From contig JAXGPX010000009.1 of NCBI GenBank assembly GCA_040766745.1, positions 1-64,000 on the forward strand: 64,000 nt of DNA, written 5' to 3'. The translations under genes and the position numbers were made by a program. This DNA comes from JAXGPX01 sp040766745 (lineage in GTDB: Bacteria > Bacillota > Sulfobacillia > Fermentithermobacillales > Fermentithermobacillaceae). A model generated the notes under the pieces. That model was not told the origin of the DNA, did not search any database, and saw nothing but the letters and a program-made list of their open reading frames with translations. Shown here piece by piece: positions 8,420-17,979 of this stretch (position 1 is the first letter of the stretch; every line of letters begins with the position of its first letter).

Positions 8420-10378
8420 ATGTCCAAAATAGTTGGTATCGACCTCGGTACCACTAACTCAGTTATTGCTGTAATGGAAGGTTCCGAACCTGCCGTAATA
8501 ATCAACGCAGAAGGCTCAAGGACCACACCTTCGGTAGTGGCCTTTAGCAAGAAACAGGAGAAACTCGTAGGGCAGCTGGCAAGGCGCCAGGCTGTATTGA
8601 ACCCTGAGAACACTATATCTTCGATAAAACGGTTCATGGGCCGCCGCTTTGACGAAGTAGAGCTGGAGCGCGGGCGCATCCCCTACAAAATCAGCCGGGG
8701 CAAGCATGATGAAGCTAGAGTATATGTGCCTTCAATAGATGATGAGTTGACCCCTGAAGAGCTTTCGGCACACATTCTAAGAAAGATGAAGGAAGATGCC
8801 GAGAAGTATCTGGGTGAGCCCGTGACAAAGGCTGTTATTACAGTTCCTGCGTATTTTAACGATGCCCAGCGGCAAGCAACAAAGGATGCAGGCAGGATTG
8901 CAGGGCTTGAAGTACTTAGAATAATCAACGAACCAACGGCAGCATCTTTGGCCTACGGAGTTGACAAAAAGAAGAACGAGAAAATCCTTGTGTTTGACCT
9001 GGGTGGCGGTACTTTTGACGTCTCCCTCCTGGAAGTAGGCGACGGTGTAGTGGAAGTGCTAGCCACAGCAGGCGACACTCACCTTGGCGGAGATGATTAC
9101 GACCAGAGAATTGTTGACTACGTTGCCGAGCAGTTCAGGAAAGACTACGGGATCGATCTCAGAAAAGACAGGCAGGCTTTGCAGAGGCTCATTGAAGCCT
9201 CAGAGAAAGCCAAAGTTGAGCTTTCCCAGGTTCTTGAGGCTACCATCAGTCTGCCGTTTATCAGTGCAGACCGCGAAGGCCAGCCTCTTCACCTGGAGGT
9301 AAGACTAACCAGAGCCAAATTTGAAGAACTTACTGAGGATCTCACAAACCGGTGTACCGGACCTGTCAGGAGAGTTCTCGAAGACGCAAGGCTCAAGGCA
9401 GGGGATCTGGACGAAGTGATCCTCGTTGGTGGCTCTACTAGAATGCCAAAGATTCAGGAAATGGTTAAAACCCTTACAGGCAAGGAGCCCAACAGGGGAG
9501 TTAACCCTGATGAAGTAGTCGCCATGGGAGCAGCTATTCAAGCAGGGGTGCTTGCGGGCGATGTCAAAGACATTGTCTTGCTTGATGTAACCCCTCTTAC
9601 CCTTGGCCTTGAGACAATGGGCGCAGTGATGACTCCAATTATATCAAGAAATACAACCATTCCTGTTCGAAAGAGCCAGGTTTTCACGACTACAGCTGAT
9701 TTCCAGCCACAGGTCGAGATACATGTGCTTCAAGGTGAGCGCCAGATGGCCCGGGACAACAGGTCCCTGGGAAGGTTCATGCTCTCAGGTATTCCGCCGG
9801 CGCCAAGGGGAGTCCCCCAAATTGAGGTAGCATTTGACATTGACGCCAACGGAATTCTCAACGTATCTGCAAAGGACCTCGGTACAGGAAAAGAGCAGAA
9901 TATTACTATCAAGGCAACTACTCAGCTTCCTAGAGATGAAGTTGATAAGCTGGTGGAAGAGGCCCAGAAGCATGCCGAGGAAGATAAGAGAAATAAAGAA
10001 GAAATCGAAGCCAGAAACCAGCTGGATCAGCTGGTCTACACAGTAGAGAAAAGCCTCAAGGATGTAGGGGATAAGATTTCGGCTGATGATAAGAGTAAAG
10101 TGGAGAGCGCCTTGTCAGCGGCAAAGGAAACCCTGAAAGGCGACGATGTAGATGCCATAAAGAAAGCAGCAGACGATTTGCGGGATTCTGCTGCAAAATT
10201 GGCCGAAGAGCTGTATAAGAAGGCGGCCCAGGAAAGCCAGGCAGCGGGCGCTGAAGGCGGAGCAGGTGCAGATACAGGAGCCGGCGGGCCAGGCGACCCA
10301 GGCGGCAAAGATCAAAAGAACGTGTTTGACGCCGAGTTCAAGGAAAAGAACCAGAGCGATAAGAAAGGCGAGAACTAA
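8420..10378 (+). CDS. dnaK: Molecular chaperone DnaK (Hsp70)
   Basis: A 652-residue cytoplasmic ATP-driven chaperone. The ATPase domain opens with SKIVGIDLGTTNSVIAVMEG. Also visible are VPAYFNDAQRQATKDAG, INEPTAASLAYG, LVFDLGGGTFDVSLL and VGGSTRMPKIQ. The substrate-binding domain starts near DVTPLTLGLETMGAVMTP, and the C-terminal lid ends in a Gly/Ala-rich tail. I place the start at ATG 8420 because GGAGGTGG lies at 8407-8414 and the typical N-terminus begins there. The stop overlaps the grpE start by 1 base (TAATG), which implies coupled translation. Confidence 0.98.
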   Translation: MSKIVGIDLGTTNSVIAVMEGSEPAVIINAEGSRTTPSVVAFSKKQEKLVGQLARRQAVLNPENTISSIKRFMGRRFDEVELERGRIPYKISRGKHDEARVYVPSIDDELTPEELSAHILRKMKEDAEKYLGEPVTKAVITVPAYFNDAQRQATKDAGRIAGLEVLRIINEPTAASLAYGVDKKKNEKILVFDLGGGTFDVSLLEVGDGVVEVLATAGDTHLGGDDYDQRIVDYVAEQFRKDYGIDLRKDRQALQRLIEASEKAKVELSQVLEATISLPFISADREGQPLHLEVRLTRAKFEELTEDLTNRCTGPVRRVLEDARLKAGDLDEVILVGGSTRMPKIQEMVKTLTGKEPNRGVNPDEVVAMGAAIQAGVLAGDVKDIVLLDVTPLTLGLETMGAVMTPIISRNTTIPVRKSQVFTTTADFQPQVEIHVLQGERQMARDNRSLGRFMLSGIPPAPRGVPQIEVAFDIDANGILNVSAKDLGTGKEQNITIKATTQLPRDEVDKLVEEAQKHAEEDKRNKEEIEARNQLDQLVYTVEKSLKDVGDKISADDKSKVESALSAAKETLKGDDVDAIKKAADDLRDSAAKLAEELYKKAAQESQAAGAEGGAGADTGAGGPGDPGGKDQKNVFDAEFKEKNQSDKKGEN

Positions 10379-10974
10379 TGGACATGGATGGCAAAGATAT
10401 GGACATTAACGTGCCCAAGTCTCACAGGCAGCCTGAAGTAGGGCCTGTAAGCGCCGATGATTGCAGGTGTTCTGGAGAAGCCCTTGGTTCTGAGATTGAG
10501 AAGTTGGCTCAGGAGAGAGACCAATGGAAATCAAAAGCTGAAACCTACTGGGATCAGTTTTTGAGAGCAAGGGCCGAAATGGAGAATTTCAGGAAGCGTA
10601 CAGAGAGAGACATTCAGCAACGGGTAAGCCGTGGGAAATCAGACCTTATCCTGTCCTTACTTGATGTGCTGGACAATTTCGACAGGTTTCTTGCTGCCGG
10701 TGAAAAAGACGCAACTGAAAATGAAGACTCTGGGTTTGCAGCATTTTTCAAAGGGGCCCAGCTGATTCAAAGGCAGATTCTCGATGTACTGGCCAGAGAA
10801 GGTGTAGAGCCTATCGAGGATCCTGTGGGCAAGACACTGGATCCTCATTACCATGAAGCTGTTTTTGCACAAGACGGCGGCGGTGAACACGGTACCATAG
10901 TTCAAGAAATTCAAAAGGGGTACATGTACAACGGCAATGTTCTTAGGCCAAGTAGGGTCAAGGTCATAAGGTAG
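10378..10974 (+). CDS. grpE: Nucleotide exchange factor GrpE
   Basis: A 198-residue GrpE, which drives ADP release from DnaK. It has a variable acidic N-terminus (residues 1-40), a long coiled coil (EIEKLAQERDQWKSKAETYWDQFLRARAEMENFRKRTERDI) and the C-terminal beta domain ending VQEIQKGYMYNGNVLRPSRVKV, which is diagnostic. The start codon overlaps the dnaK stop. No dnaJ follows, unlike many dnaK operons; the next gene is on the other strand. Confidence 0.96.
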   Translation: MDMDGKDMDINVPKSHRQPEVGPVSADDCRCSGEALGSEIEKLAQERDQWKSKAETYWDQFLRARAEMENFRKRTERDIQQRVSRGKSDLILSLLDVLDNFDRFLAAGEKDATENEDSGFAAFFKGAQLIQRQILDVLAREGVEPIEDPVGKTLDPHYHEAVFAQDGGGEHGTIVQEIQKGYMYNGNVLRPSRVKVIR

Positions 10975-11071
10975 CAAGTTTGTTCTCCGAACTATGCCTG
11001 GAATAGCCACCGGCCTGGGTTTACGGGTCTCAGAGCCAAAGTGGTACGTAACAACCGGATGTTGATTAGGA

Positions 11072-11114
11072 ACCGGCCTGCAGGTTGCCTGTGAACTTGG
11101 CTCTGCAGGCCGGT
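11072..11114. terminator. Terminator-like hairpin between convergent grpE and sugar kinase
   Basis: ACCGGCCTGCAG at 11072-11083 pairs with CTGCAGGCCGGT at 11103-11114 (12 bp perfect, 19-base loop). It sits between converging genes and could stop transcription from both sides. There is no strong T-tract. Confidence 0.6.
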
Positions 11115-11181
11115 ATGTTCTGCCAACCGGCAATACAAGCGCTTAGGCTGTGCCCCCTGTGCGGGCAGCAAAGACGTTCAA

Positions 11182-12195
11182 TTAAGTACGCGGCTCAGGT
11201 ATGGCTATTTCAGGGAATGTGGCAATAGCTCTGGTCCGAACTTCCCCTTTGGCCGAAAAGCCTGCCCTCTCAAGGCCCATGATATAGGCACCGCCTGCAG
11301 GTTCCAGTTCAGGCATTTTGAACCTGGCAAACGGTACAAACCTGTGGCATGACATTGTAAACGAGTCTACAAGTAATGGGTTTGCGCCTTTGGTGAAGAC
11401 ACTCCCTACCATTACAATGTCCTGAGGTACCTGCCAGGAACCAAGGGTTTTAATCATACCTCCAATGATTTCGCCCATGGCCTTGCCTGATTCTATAAGG
11501 ATATCTGCACAAACTGCGTCGCCGCTAGAAGCCAATTCGAAGATAGCAGGCACTATGGTTGCGGCTTTCATGTATATTCTTGAGAACTTGCCGTGGACCT
11601 CATACATGTATGAGGACAGGTCGTCATAAGATGGGAAATCCAGTGTAGAAAGAACTACTTCTTCTAAGGCCGTCTTGGGCCCTGTTCCGTCGTTGGACCT
11701 GAATGCAAAGTGCATAGCAGTCCGGATAAGGGACCCTGCGCCTCCCTCACCGCCCCATTCATAGCCCATACCGCGGCCTGTCACTTTTCGTCCATCAGGT
11801 GCTGCTGCAGCGTAATTGGCTCCGGTACCTGATATTACCACGCCGCCATAATCCTGATCTGTACCTGATCTGAAACCAACCCACGTATCGTTTGTGATTT
11901 CGAATTTCATGGCTGGATAAAGCCGTTTGATCCCGCCGGTCAGGTTCTGGAAATCTACAGGGAAGTCTGCCCCTGCCAAACCGAAAACACCGAAACTAAT
12001 CTGGCCTACGTCAATACCTGCCTGGGAAGCAGCCATTCTTACCGCATCATCCAGGTTATTCATGGCTACATCAAGGCCTGTAAGCTGGTAGTTGGTAGGC
12101 CCTGTGAGCCCTGCCCCAAGGATCTGGCCTGTATGGTCACCGATAATTGCCATGGTTTTGGTCGCCCCGCCATCAACCCCCAAAATGAACGGCAT
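11182..12195 (-). CDS. BadF/BadG-type sugar kinase (N-acetylglucosamine kinase-like)
   Basis: A 337-residue ASKHA-fold ATPase of the BadF/BadG/BcrA/BcrD family, which includes N-acetylglucosamine kinases. Motifs are the phosphate-1 loop LGVDGGATKTMAI at the start, FGLAGADFP, the phosphate-2-like VVISGTGANYAAAAPDG with GRGMGYEWGGEGGAGSLIRTA, and an adenosine-motif region VMVGSVFTKG. The likely role is phosphorylation of an amino or neutral sugar in the cytoplasm. ATG 12195 follows GAAAGGAGATGACAT. It is the third gene of a minus-strand operon with a deacetylase and a GH4 enzyme, which supports an amino-sugar substrate. The exact substrate is inferred. Confidence 0.82.
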   Translation of the reverse strand: MPFILGVDGGATKTMAIIGDHTGQILGAGLTGPTNYQLTGLDVAMNNLDDAVRMAASQAGIDVGQISFGVFGLAGADFPVDFQNLTGGIKRLYPAMKFEITNDTWVGFRSGTDQDYGGVVISGTGANYAAAAPDGRKVTGRGMGYEWGGEGGAGSLIRTAMHFAFRSNDGTGPKTALEEVVLSTLDFPSYDDLSSYMYEVHGKFSRIYMKAATIVPAIFELASSGDAVCADILIESGKAMGEIIGGMIKTLGSWQVPQDIVMVGSVFTKGANPLLVDSFTMSCHRFVPFARFKMPELEPAGGAYIMGLERAGFSAKGEVRTRAIATFPEIAIPEPRT

Positions 12196-12278
12196 TATGT
12201 CATCTCCTTTCTAACCTTGCTTGTGCAACCACGGGCAAGGTTGAACCTTTCTTCTTGTTGGCTTACGTGCCCGTTGCT

Positions 12279-13607
12279 TCAGAAACCAGGAACTGATTTT
12301 CCTGAGAATTGCGGTAAGAAGCCGCTGTTTTCTCTAAGTATGTCCGTTAGCAAAGCTGCAGCAGTGAGGCCATCCTGAACAAGGGGGTGGTTCATAAGTG
12401 CGAAGAAAGCTTTTTCTACATTACCTTCAACTGCCGCTTCGACAGCGAGCTGCTCATATGCCTTTACTTTCTGGACAAGGCCGAGAACCTCAATTGGCAG
12501 GGGGCACTGCGCCAACGGTTTTGGCCCTGTGCCGTCAATCACTGAACTCACTTCAACAACAACATCCCTGGGGAGTCCTGGTACTGCACCCTTATTTTCC
12601 ACGTTGAGCACTTCAATACCAGGATGATTTCGGACTATGTTCGATATAGAGTTAAGCGCTACATCGGAATAATAGGCACCTCCGCGCTTTTTGAGCTCAG
12701 GCGGTAGATCGTCTAGAGACTCATCCTGGTACATTCTGAAGAGCCGCTTTTCTATTTCCATAACCTGATCTGCCCTGGTGCCTTTTTTGGATTCAATGTT
12801 CTTCTTTTGGTTTTCCACTGATCGCTTCCGGGACCAGTAGTAATAAAGGTAGCTGGCTGGAATAACCTTGATTTTCTTGATTAGCGGAGCCAGATCTTTG
12901 CCCACTTTGATTTCTTCTAGGTACTCTGGCAAAAGGGGTGTTTCAATAACCTGGTCAGTTATATCCTTTCCGTCCTGATACACACCGGTAACAAATGAGA
13001 GGTGGTTCAGGCCTGAAGCATCCAGGCTAATCCGTTCAGGTTCAACACTCAGTGCTTTGGCAATGCCCATCTTAATACCAATAGGCACGTTGCAAAGGCC
13101 AAAAGTCTTAATATTGGCGTGCTTCACCAGGGCTTCGGTAATGATGCCCGACGGGTTGGTGAAGTTGAGAAGCCATGCATTTGGGCAGGTATTGCGGATT
13201 TCTCCGGCTATGTCAAGGGCAGCTGGGATGGTTCTGAGTGCATTTGCAAATCCTCCCGGGCCGGTAGTCTCCTGTCCGGCAATTCCGTACTTAATGGGGA
13301 TATGTTCGTCCCGCCAACGGGCCTTCATTCCTCCGACCCTGATTTGGCTTACAACAAAGTCTGCTCCATCAAGTCCTGTGCCTAAGTCCGTCCAGGTGCT
13401 TATATTGCATGGCATACCGCTTTTTTTAAGCATTCTCCTGGCAAAAGACGCAACTGTCTCCATTCGTTCCTTACCCTCGGCAATATCTACCAGGGCAATT
13501 TCACTTGTAAGGAATTCTCCATTGTGCCACCGTTGTATTAGTCCGTGCAAAAGTTCTGGGGTATAGGAGGACCCTCCTCCAACTACCGCAAGTTTGATTT
13601 CCTTCAT
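12279..13607 (-). CDS. Family 4 glycosidase, 6-phospho-beta-glucosidase type
   Basis: A 442-residue GH4 enzyme. This family is NAD+- and Mn2+-dependent and cleaves glycosides by an oxidation-elimination route. The NAD loop VVGGGSSYTPELL is at the N-terminus. GLCNVPIG carries the metal-binding Cys and SGLNHLSFV the metal-binding His; GQETTGPGGFANALRTIP is typical of the 6-phospho-beta-glucosidase branch. I set the start at ATG 13607, which gives a normal N-terminus and the same length as the second GH4 at 16365. The frame stays open to 13739, with GGGAGG ahead of a GTG there, so a longer form is possible. It lies between the deacetylase and kinase genes. Confidence 0.88.
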   Translation of the reverse strand: MKEIKLAVVGGGSSYTPELLHGLIQRWHNGEFLTSEIALVDIAEGKERMETVASFARRMLKKSGMPCNISTWTDLGTGLDGADFVVSQIRVGGMKARWRDEHIPIKYGIAGQETTGPGGFANALRTIPAALDIAGEIRNTCPNAWLLNFTNPSGIITEALVKHANIKTFGLCNVPIGIKMGIAKALSVEPERISLDASGLNHLSFVTGVYQDGKDITDQVIETPLLPEYLEEIKVGKDLAPLIKKIKVIPASYLYYYWSRKRSVENQKKNIESKKGTRADQVMEIEKRLFRMYQDESLDDLPPELKKRGGAYYSDVALNSISNIVRNHPGIEVLNVENKGAVPGLPRDVVVEVSSVIDGTGPKPLAQCPLPIEVLGLVQKVKAYEQLAVEAAVEGNVEKAFFALMNHPLVQDGLTAAALLTDILRENSGFLPQFSGKSVPGF

Positions 13608-13767
13608 GGTACGTGTGCCGTGGCTCCCTGTCTTCAGCACAACCGGCAGGCCCAAAGGGTTGACGCAGGCAACATTGCATTTGTGCCGGAAGGTTTCGAG
13701 AACCAGTCCCAAGGAGAACGGCACTGTTCCTCCCTTCAAATAAGCAAGCCACTAAAGGCTTACGTGA

Positions 13768-14523
13768 TCAGAATCTCCATGTGTCTACCATAACATGAAG
13801 ATGGGTTGTAGTAAGTACTTTGAAACCTTCTGCAAGGCCGGCTCCGGTTTGCTGACCATATTCTTGGGACTTGGCCAGAATAGCAGGGTAGAAAGCGTTC
13901 CAGATCCAGTCTGGAAACTGGGACCTGTGGCACTTTACGGCCTGTACTTTCTTTTCCCAAGTGCTGTCAATATTTATGTAAGTGTTTGGTTTTGGCGAAA
14001 GGGCCAGTGCGATGCCGGTTACTTGCCATGGCATAAGGCCCTGGGCCAGATCTTCTTTCTGGGCCATTGGCAGTGGAGCGAAAAGGCAGGCCTCTACTAC
14101 AGCCATGGCTGTGCGGCGGTGGTCAGGATGGGCCTCATATGGCAGCCATGGGTCCAGGCTGATTACGAAGTCCGGCTGCACTTTGCGTATTAGAGAGATT
14201 AGCGGCTGCCTAACGTCTTCGGGCAACGGTACCCGGGTGTCTTGAAAGCCCAGCCATTCAATATGCTGAACACCGAGGGTTTTCGCTGCCTCAGACTGCT
14301 CGTTTCGCCTTATGGCGGCTACCTGTTCTTCTGAAACACCGGGGTCGAATCCTCCCATTGAGCCATCAGTTACACAAGCATACGTTACTTTGGCACCCTG
14401 TCCTGCCAGAACTGCTACTGTTCCGCCGGCAACCAGTTCAGCATCATCAGGGTGGGGTGAAACAACCAGTACATTCCGGGCTGATGTGAGCTCAGGTACC
14501 GGAATCAGGTCTTTAATTTGCAT
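13768..14523 (-). CDS. PIG-L/LmbE family deacetylase
   Basis: A 251-residue zinc-dependent de-N-acetylase of the PIG-L family. The N-terminal motif HPDDAE (residues 24-29) supplies metal ligands and the catalytic Asp, and AHPDH (131-135) supplies the other His ligand. Relatives deacetylate N-acetylglucosamine in small molecules, including diacetylchitobiose and mycothiol or bacillithiol precursors. Next to a GH4 glycosidase and a NagK-like kinase, a role in breaking down an acetylated disaccharide is the simplest reading; bacillithiol synthesis (BshB) is the alternative. It is the first gene of the minus-strand operon. Confidence 0.85.
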   Translation of the reverse strand: MQIKDLIPVPELTSARNVLVVSPHPDDAELVAGGTVAVLAGQGAKVTYACVTDGSMGGFDPGVSEEQVAAIRRNEQSEAAKTLGVQHIEWLGFQDTRVPLPEDVRQPLISLIRKVQPDFVISLDPWLPYEAHPDHRRTAMAVVEACLFAPLPMAQKEDLAQGLMPWQVTGIALALSPKPNTYINIDSTWEKKVQAVKCHRSQFPDWIWNAFYPAILAKSQEYGQQTGAGLAEGFKVLTTTHLHVMVDTWRF

Positions 14524-14846
14524 CTGAGTATTATCACTCCTATCTAGTTGCTAATGGGGATTTCTCTTAGGAAGGTTTTTTTCCTGCCGTTTAACACACC
14601 CAAAGGATTTTCCATGGATCCTTCCCGGGGCTCAGGGCACTGAACCCGGCTGCCACTGTCCCGAGATCATCAAGTGTCCTTATCTGCCCCATTTCGGTGT
14701 TTCTCGGGGCAGAAGAAGGATTTGCCCCAAGAAAACAGGATTGGGCTATTGGAATTCCTTACCCGCCGGGCACAGGAATAGCATGTAATAGAATGTAATA
14801 GCAAAATTAAGGGTCCTGCGGTACATTCAGCAAAGGGGAGTTGTGT
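14524..14846. promoter_or_regulatory. Divergent control region of the sugar locus
   Basis: A 323-base gap between the minus-strand deacetylase operon and the plus-strand symporter. It holds a hairpin or operator-like inverted repeat, TCTGCCCC at 14683-14690 with GGGGCAGA at 14706-14713, and a short GTAATAG direct repeat near 14785-14801. I could not identify convincing -35/-10 pairs. A shared regulator could act here, but none is encoded nearby. Confidence 0.4.
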
Positions 14847-16172
14847 GTGAACAAACTCAAGGATTTCATGTACAGCCTGGGTAATTTCTCGGCCTCAATT
14901 CTTGGACAGACTGTCAGTACCTTTGCCATATACTTTTACGTCGACGTAATGAAAGTACCCACCAAGATGATAAGCATAGTGATGTTTTGCTATGGAATTT
15001 GGAATGCAATAAACGATCCCTTGTTTGGCCAGATTTCTGATACAACCAGAACGCGGTGGGGAAGGCGGATACCGTACATTGCAGGGTTTACGCTGCCTTT
15101 GTGTGTGGCATTTGCCCTTTTGTGGATGCCCCCTTACCCGGCCGGCGCCGAGAAATCCCTGTTTATATGGTATTTTGTAATCATGTTCTTGTTCGATGGA
15201 TTGTTCACTATTGTAGTACTCAACTGGACTGCATTGTTTCCTGAGATGTACCCGGGCCTTGAAGACCGTGCAAGGGTATCTGCTTTAAGACAAGTGCTGG
15301 GTATCATAGGTTTGATTTTTGGTGTTGCTCTGCCTCTAATTATTGCCGAGAAATTCGGCTGGAGGTATATGGGTATTCTATTTGGTGCCATGGGCATGGT
15401 AACCATGTTTGCGTCATTGTACGGTGCAAAAGAAAGGCCGGAATTTGCAGGTGAGAAAAATCTTAAGATTGGGGAAGCGTTGAAACAGACTTACATCAAC
15501 AAGTCATTTATGACCTATGTTGTTGCGGCAATGCTTGTTCAATATACCTTCGTGGGACTTCAGGCAGTCATTCCCTTCTACACAAAATACGTGCTAAATG
15601 CTACGGAATTTCAGAAGACCCTGTTCTTAGGGGCCTTGTTTGTGATGGCCATCCCATTTGCGCCCCTCTGGGCGAAAATCATAGCCAAACTGGGTACCAA
15701 GAAGTCCATGATATATGCAGCAGGATATTACGCCGTATGCCTCTTGCCGTTTTTTGTGGCCACAAACTATATTCACGCAGTGATTATCGCTGTCTTCCTG
15801 TCTTTTGGCCTTGCAGGGCTTCTGGTGCTCCTGGATATCTTTATTGCCGATGTTGTAGACGAAGATGAAGTTAGGACCGGGGTCAGGCGAGAGGGAATGT
15901 ATTTTGGCGTGAACGGATTCATGATCCGGCTTGGTATTTCCATGAACGCAATTATAATGGGCGGTGTGCTAGACAAATTCGGATATAATCCCAACCTCGA
16001 CGTGCAGCCTGCAAGCGCCCTTACAGGTATGAAATTTCTCATGACAGTTGTGCCAATATCGGCCATGGTTCTTGCCCTACTGATTTTCAGCCATTACCCG
16101 CTAGACGGTGAGAAACTGGCCGAGGTCAGGAGCAAAATAGATGCAGTACGAAAAGAGCAGGCAGGGGACTGA
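14847..16172 (+). CDS. GPH-family sugar:cation symporter (MFS)
   Basis: A 441-residue transporter with about 12 membrane segments, resembling the glycoside-pentoside-hexuronide family (MelB/XynB/UidB type). Typical features are MYSLGNFSASILGQTV at the start, the loop WNAINDPLFGQISDTTRTRWGRRIPYI and, near the end, DVVDEDEVRTGVRREGMYFGVNG. It should import an unphosphorylated glycoside with Na+ or H+. I chose GTG 14847 because AAAGGGGAG ends at 14840, leaving normal spacing; a TTG at 14841 is too close. It is divergent from the deacetylase/GH4/kinase operon and convergent with a second GH4 gene. Confidence 0.9.
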   Translation: MNKLKDFMYSLGNFSASILGQTVSTFAIYFYVDVMKVPTKMISIVMFCYGIWNAINDPLFGQISDTTRTRWGRRIPYIAGFTLPLCVAFALLWMPPYPAGAEKSLFIWYFVIMFLFDGLFTIVVLNWTALFPEMYPGLEDRARVSALRQVLGIIGLIFGVALPLIIAEKFGWRYMGILFGAMGMVTMFASLYGAKERPEFAGEKNLKIGEALKQTYINKSFMTYVVAAMLVQYTFVGLQAVIPFYTKYVLNATEFQKTLFLGALFVMAIPFAPLWAKIIAKLGTKKSMIYAAGYYAVCLLPFFVATNYIHAVIIAVFLSFGLAGLLVLLDIFIADVVDEDEVRTGVRREGMYFGVNGFMIRLGISMNAIIMGGVLDKFGYNPNLDVQPASALTGMKFLMTVVPISAMVLALLIFSHYPLDGEKLAEVRSKIDAVRKEQAGD

Positions 16173-16364
16173 CATGCTTGGATAGGCCTTGGGCCATGTT
16201 GCTATAGGCCCGGCTGCAGTACTCTAGATGAGGGTAAGCGTCGGAAAATCCGGTGCCTTTTTGCAGAGAATGAAGAATGCCGAATAACCCGGTGCTCTAA
16301 GTTTTCCCGGCACAGGATTGGCATTTGTGGCCTGCCCTTTTTCCGCTCTTGCCCTGGTTCTATC

Positions 16365-17696
16365 TTACCTTCGGGATAAATAGGCCAGGCTTTCCTTGTG
16401 GGCTTCGAGGTACTCAGCAAGAATCTGACTGGCAGTCTCCCTTGAAGGCACTAGGGGGTGGCAGGATAAGGCGTCCAGTGCTGTTTCATAGCACCCCTTA
16501 AGGGCAGCCTCAACAGTCAGTTCCTCATAAGCTGCAACAGCCTGGATAAGCCCTCGTACCTGGGTGGGCATTTTGCCCATGGCAAGAGGATGAGCCCCCC
16601 GGGCATCAACTACTGCAGGCACTTCTACTATTTTCTCGTAGGGAAGTTCAGGGAGGGCGCCATGGTTTGGGACGTTGGCAATAAAGATCTGACGGGCGTC
16701 ATTGGCTATTGCCCCAAGCATGCCAATCATCATATCTGCATGCCACTTGCCGCCTCTTTGTATTTCCTGAGGTTCTTTGTTAACAGATGGCTGGCGGTAA
16801 CCGGCCAGAACCTGCTTTTCGATTTCCATGACTTGTTGAGCCCGAGTCTGCCTGGATTTAACCTGGCTTTTAAGGATTTCATCTGTGAACCAATAGTACT
16901 GAAGATAAGGTGAGGGCATCATGCCTGTTTCTTTGAATATCCGCAAGGTATTTATGAGTTCAGTTCTGACCTTGGGGTCTTTCAAGGTATCCTCACCGAA
17001 GAGAGGTTCGATTTTCTCAACAGGAGTATGCTCAAGGGTTCTTCTGAGTTCAGGCAGTATGTCTACGCCTTTCAGGAAGACTTTCCTTGCCCAGGCAAGG
17101 TGGTTGAGCCCGAAATAGTCGAAGAAAAGTTTCTCTGGAGATATTCGCAGGAAAGTAGCGAGAGATTCTTGCAAAACCATAGGCTCGTCGCAAATGGAAA
17201 TATGCTTAATGTTGGAAGTCTTCTTTATTGCTTCGGCTACAAGCCCTGTAGGATTGGTGTAGTTGATAAGCCACGCCCTGGGGTTTTTCTGTTCAATTTC
17301 GGCGGCGATATCCACCATAACAGGGATAGTCCTCAAGGCCATGGAAAAGCCGCCGGGGCCTGTGGTTTCCTGCCCAATTACTCTGTACCTAACTGGAATA
17401 GATTCGTCAATGTGCCTCCCTGCAAGGCCCCCTACCCTGATCTGGCATATGATAAAGTCTATGTTACTGATAGCTTGCTCTCTTTCCGTGGTAAGAATCA
17501 GTTGGCACCCGGGTAAGTGGACCTCAAGCATCTTTCGAACAACGGTTCCAACGGTTTTTAGTTTGCCTTCGTCGATGTCCATTAGTACCATTTGAGATAC
17601 GGGGACTTGCTTCGACTGCCTGATAAAACCTTCTACAAGGCCAGGGGTGTATGCGCTTCCGCCTCCCAGTATAGACACACGCAATCCTTGTGACAC
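16365..17696 (-). CDS. Second family 4 glycosidase, 6-phospho-beta-glucosidase type
   Basis: A 443-residue GH4 paralogue of the enzyme at 12279-13607. The NAD loop ILGGGSAYTPGLVEG, GQETTGPGGFSMALRTIP, the metal Cys in ISICDEP and the metal His in FGLNHLAWA are all present. The second position after the metal Cys differs from the first copy (CDEP against CNVP), so specificity may differ. GTG 17696 follows AAGGAGGTCGTAATT. It stands alone on the minus strand, converging with the symporter gene. No PTS gene is nearby, so the phosphorylated substrate would have to come from a kinase; that is an inference. Confidence 0.87.
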   Translation of the reverse strand: MSQGLRVSILGGGSAYTPGLVEGFIRQSKQVPVSQMVLMDIDEGKLKTVGTVVRKMLEVHLPGCQLILTTEREQAISNIDFIICQIRVGGLAGRHIDESIPVRYRVIGQETTGPGGFSMALRTIPVMVDIAAEIEQKNPRAWLINYTNPTGLVAEAIKKTSNIKHISICDEPMVLQESLATFLRISPEKLFFDYFGLNHLAWARKVFLKGVDILPELRRTLEHTPVEKIEPLFGEDTLKDPKVRTELINTLRIFKETGMMPSPYLQYYWFTDEILKSQVKSRQTRAQQVMEIEKQVLAGYRQPSVNKEPQEIQRGGKWHADMMIGMLGAIANDARQIFIANVPNHGALPELPYEKIVEVPAVVDARGAHPLAMGKMPTQVRGLIQAVAAYEELTVEAALKGCYETALDALSCHPLVPSRETASQILAEYLEAHKESLAYLSRR

Positions 17697-17979
17697 AATT
17701 ACGACCTCCTTCGCACAGACTTATTTTCCGCGGGAGCAGGAAAATCCTTCAAATAGAAACCAGCCTAGAGGAGTTGGCCTAAATGGGGTTGACGCGGGTT
17801 CAGGGTGGCAAATTACCGTTCAGTAACATTCTTGGGACGGCCGAATCAATGGACAGTAATTCTGTTACCCCGAAATTAACTAGTTTGGACTGAGAAGATG
17901 TCACCTTCTTGTAGATGAAACGTGGCGGTATGATTCCTCCACTACTGTGATTGGTCCTAGGGGTGGAATGGACCCGTGA

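Noticed and set aside
13608..13739. N-terminal extension of the first GH4 protein
   Set aside because: The extra 44 residues resemble no GH4 sequence, and the shorter form has the same length as the second GH4. A GGGAGG before a GTG in this stretch keeps a small doubt.
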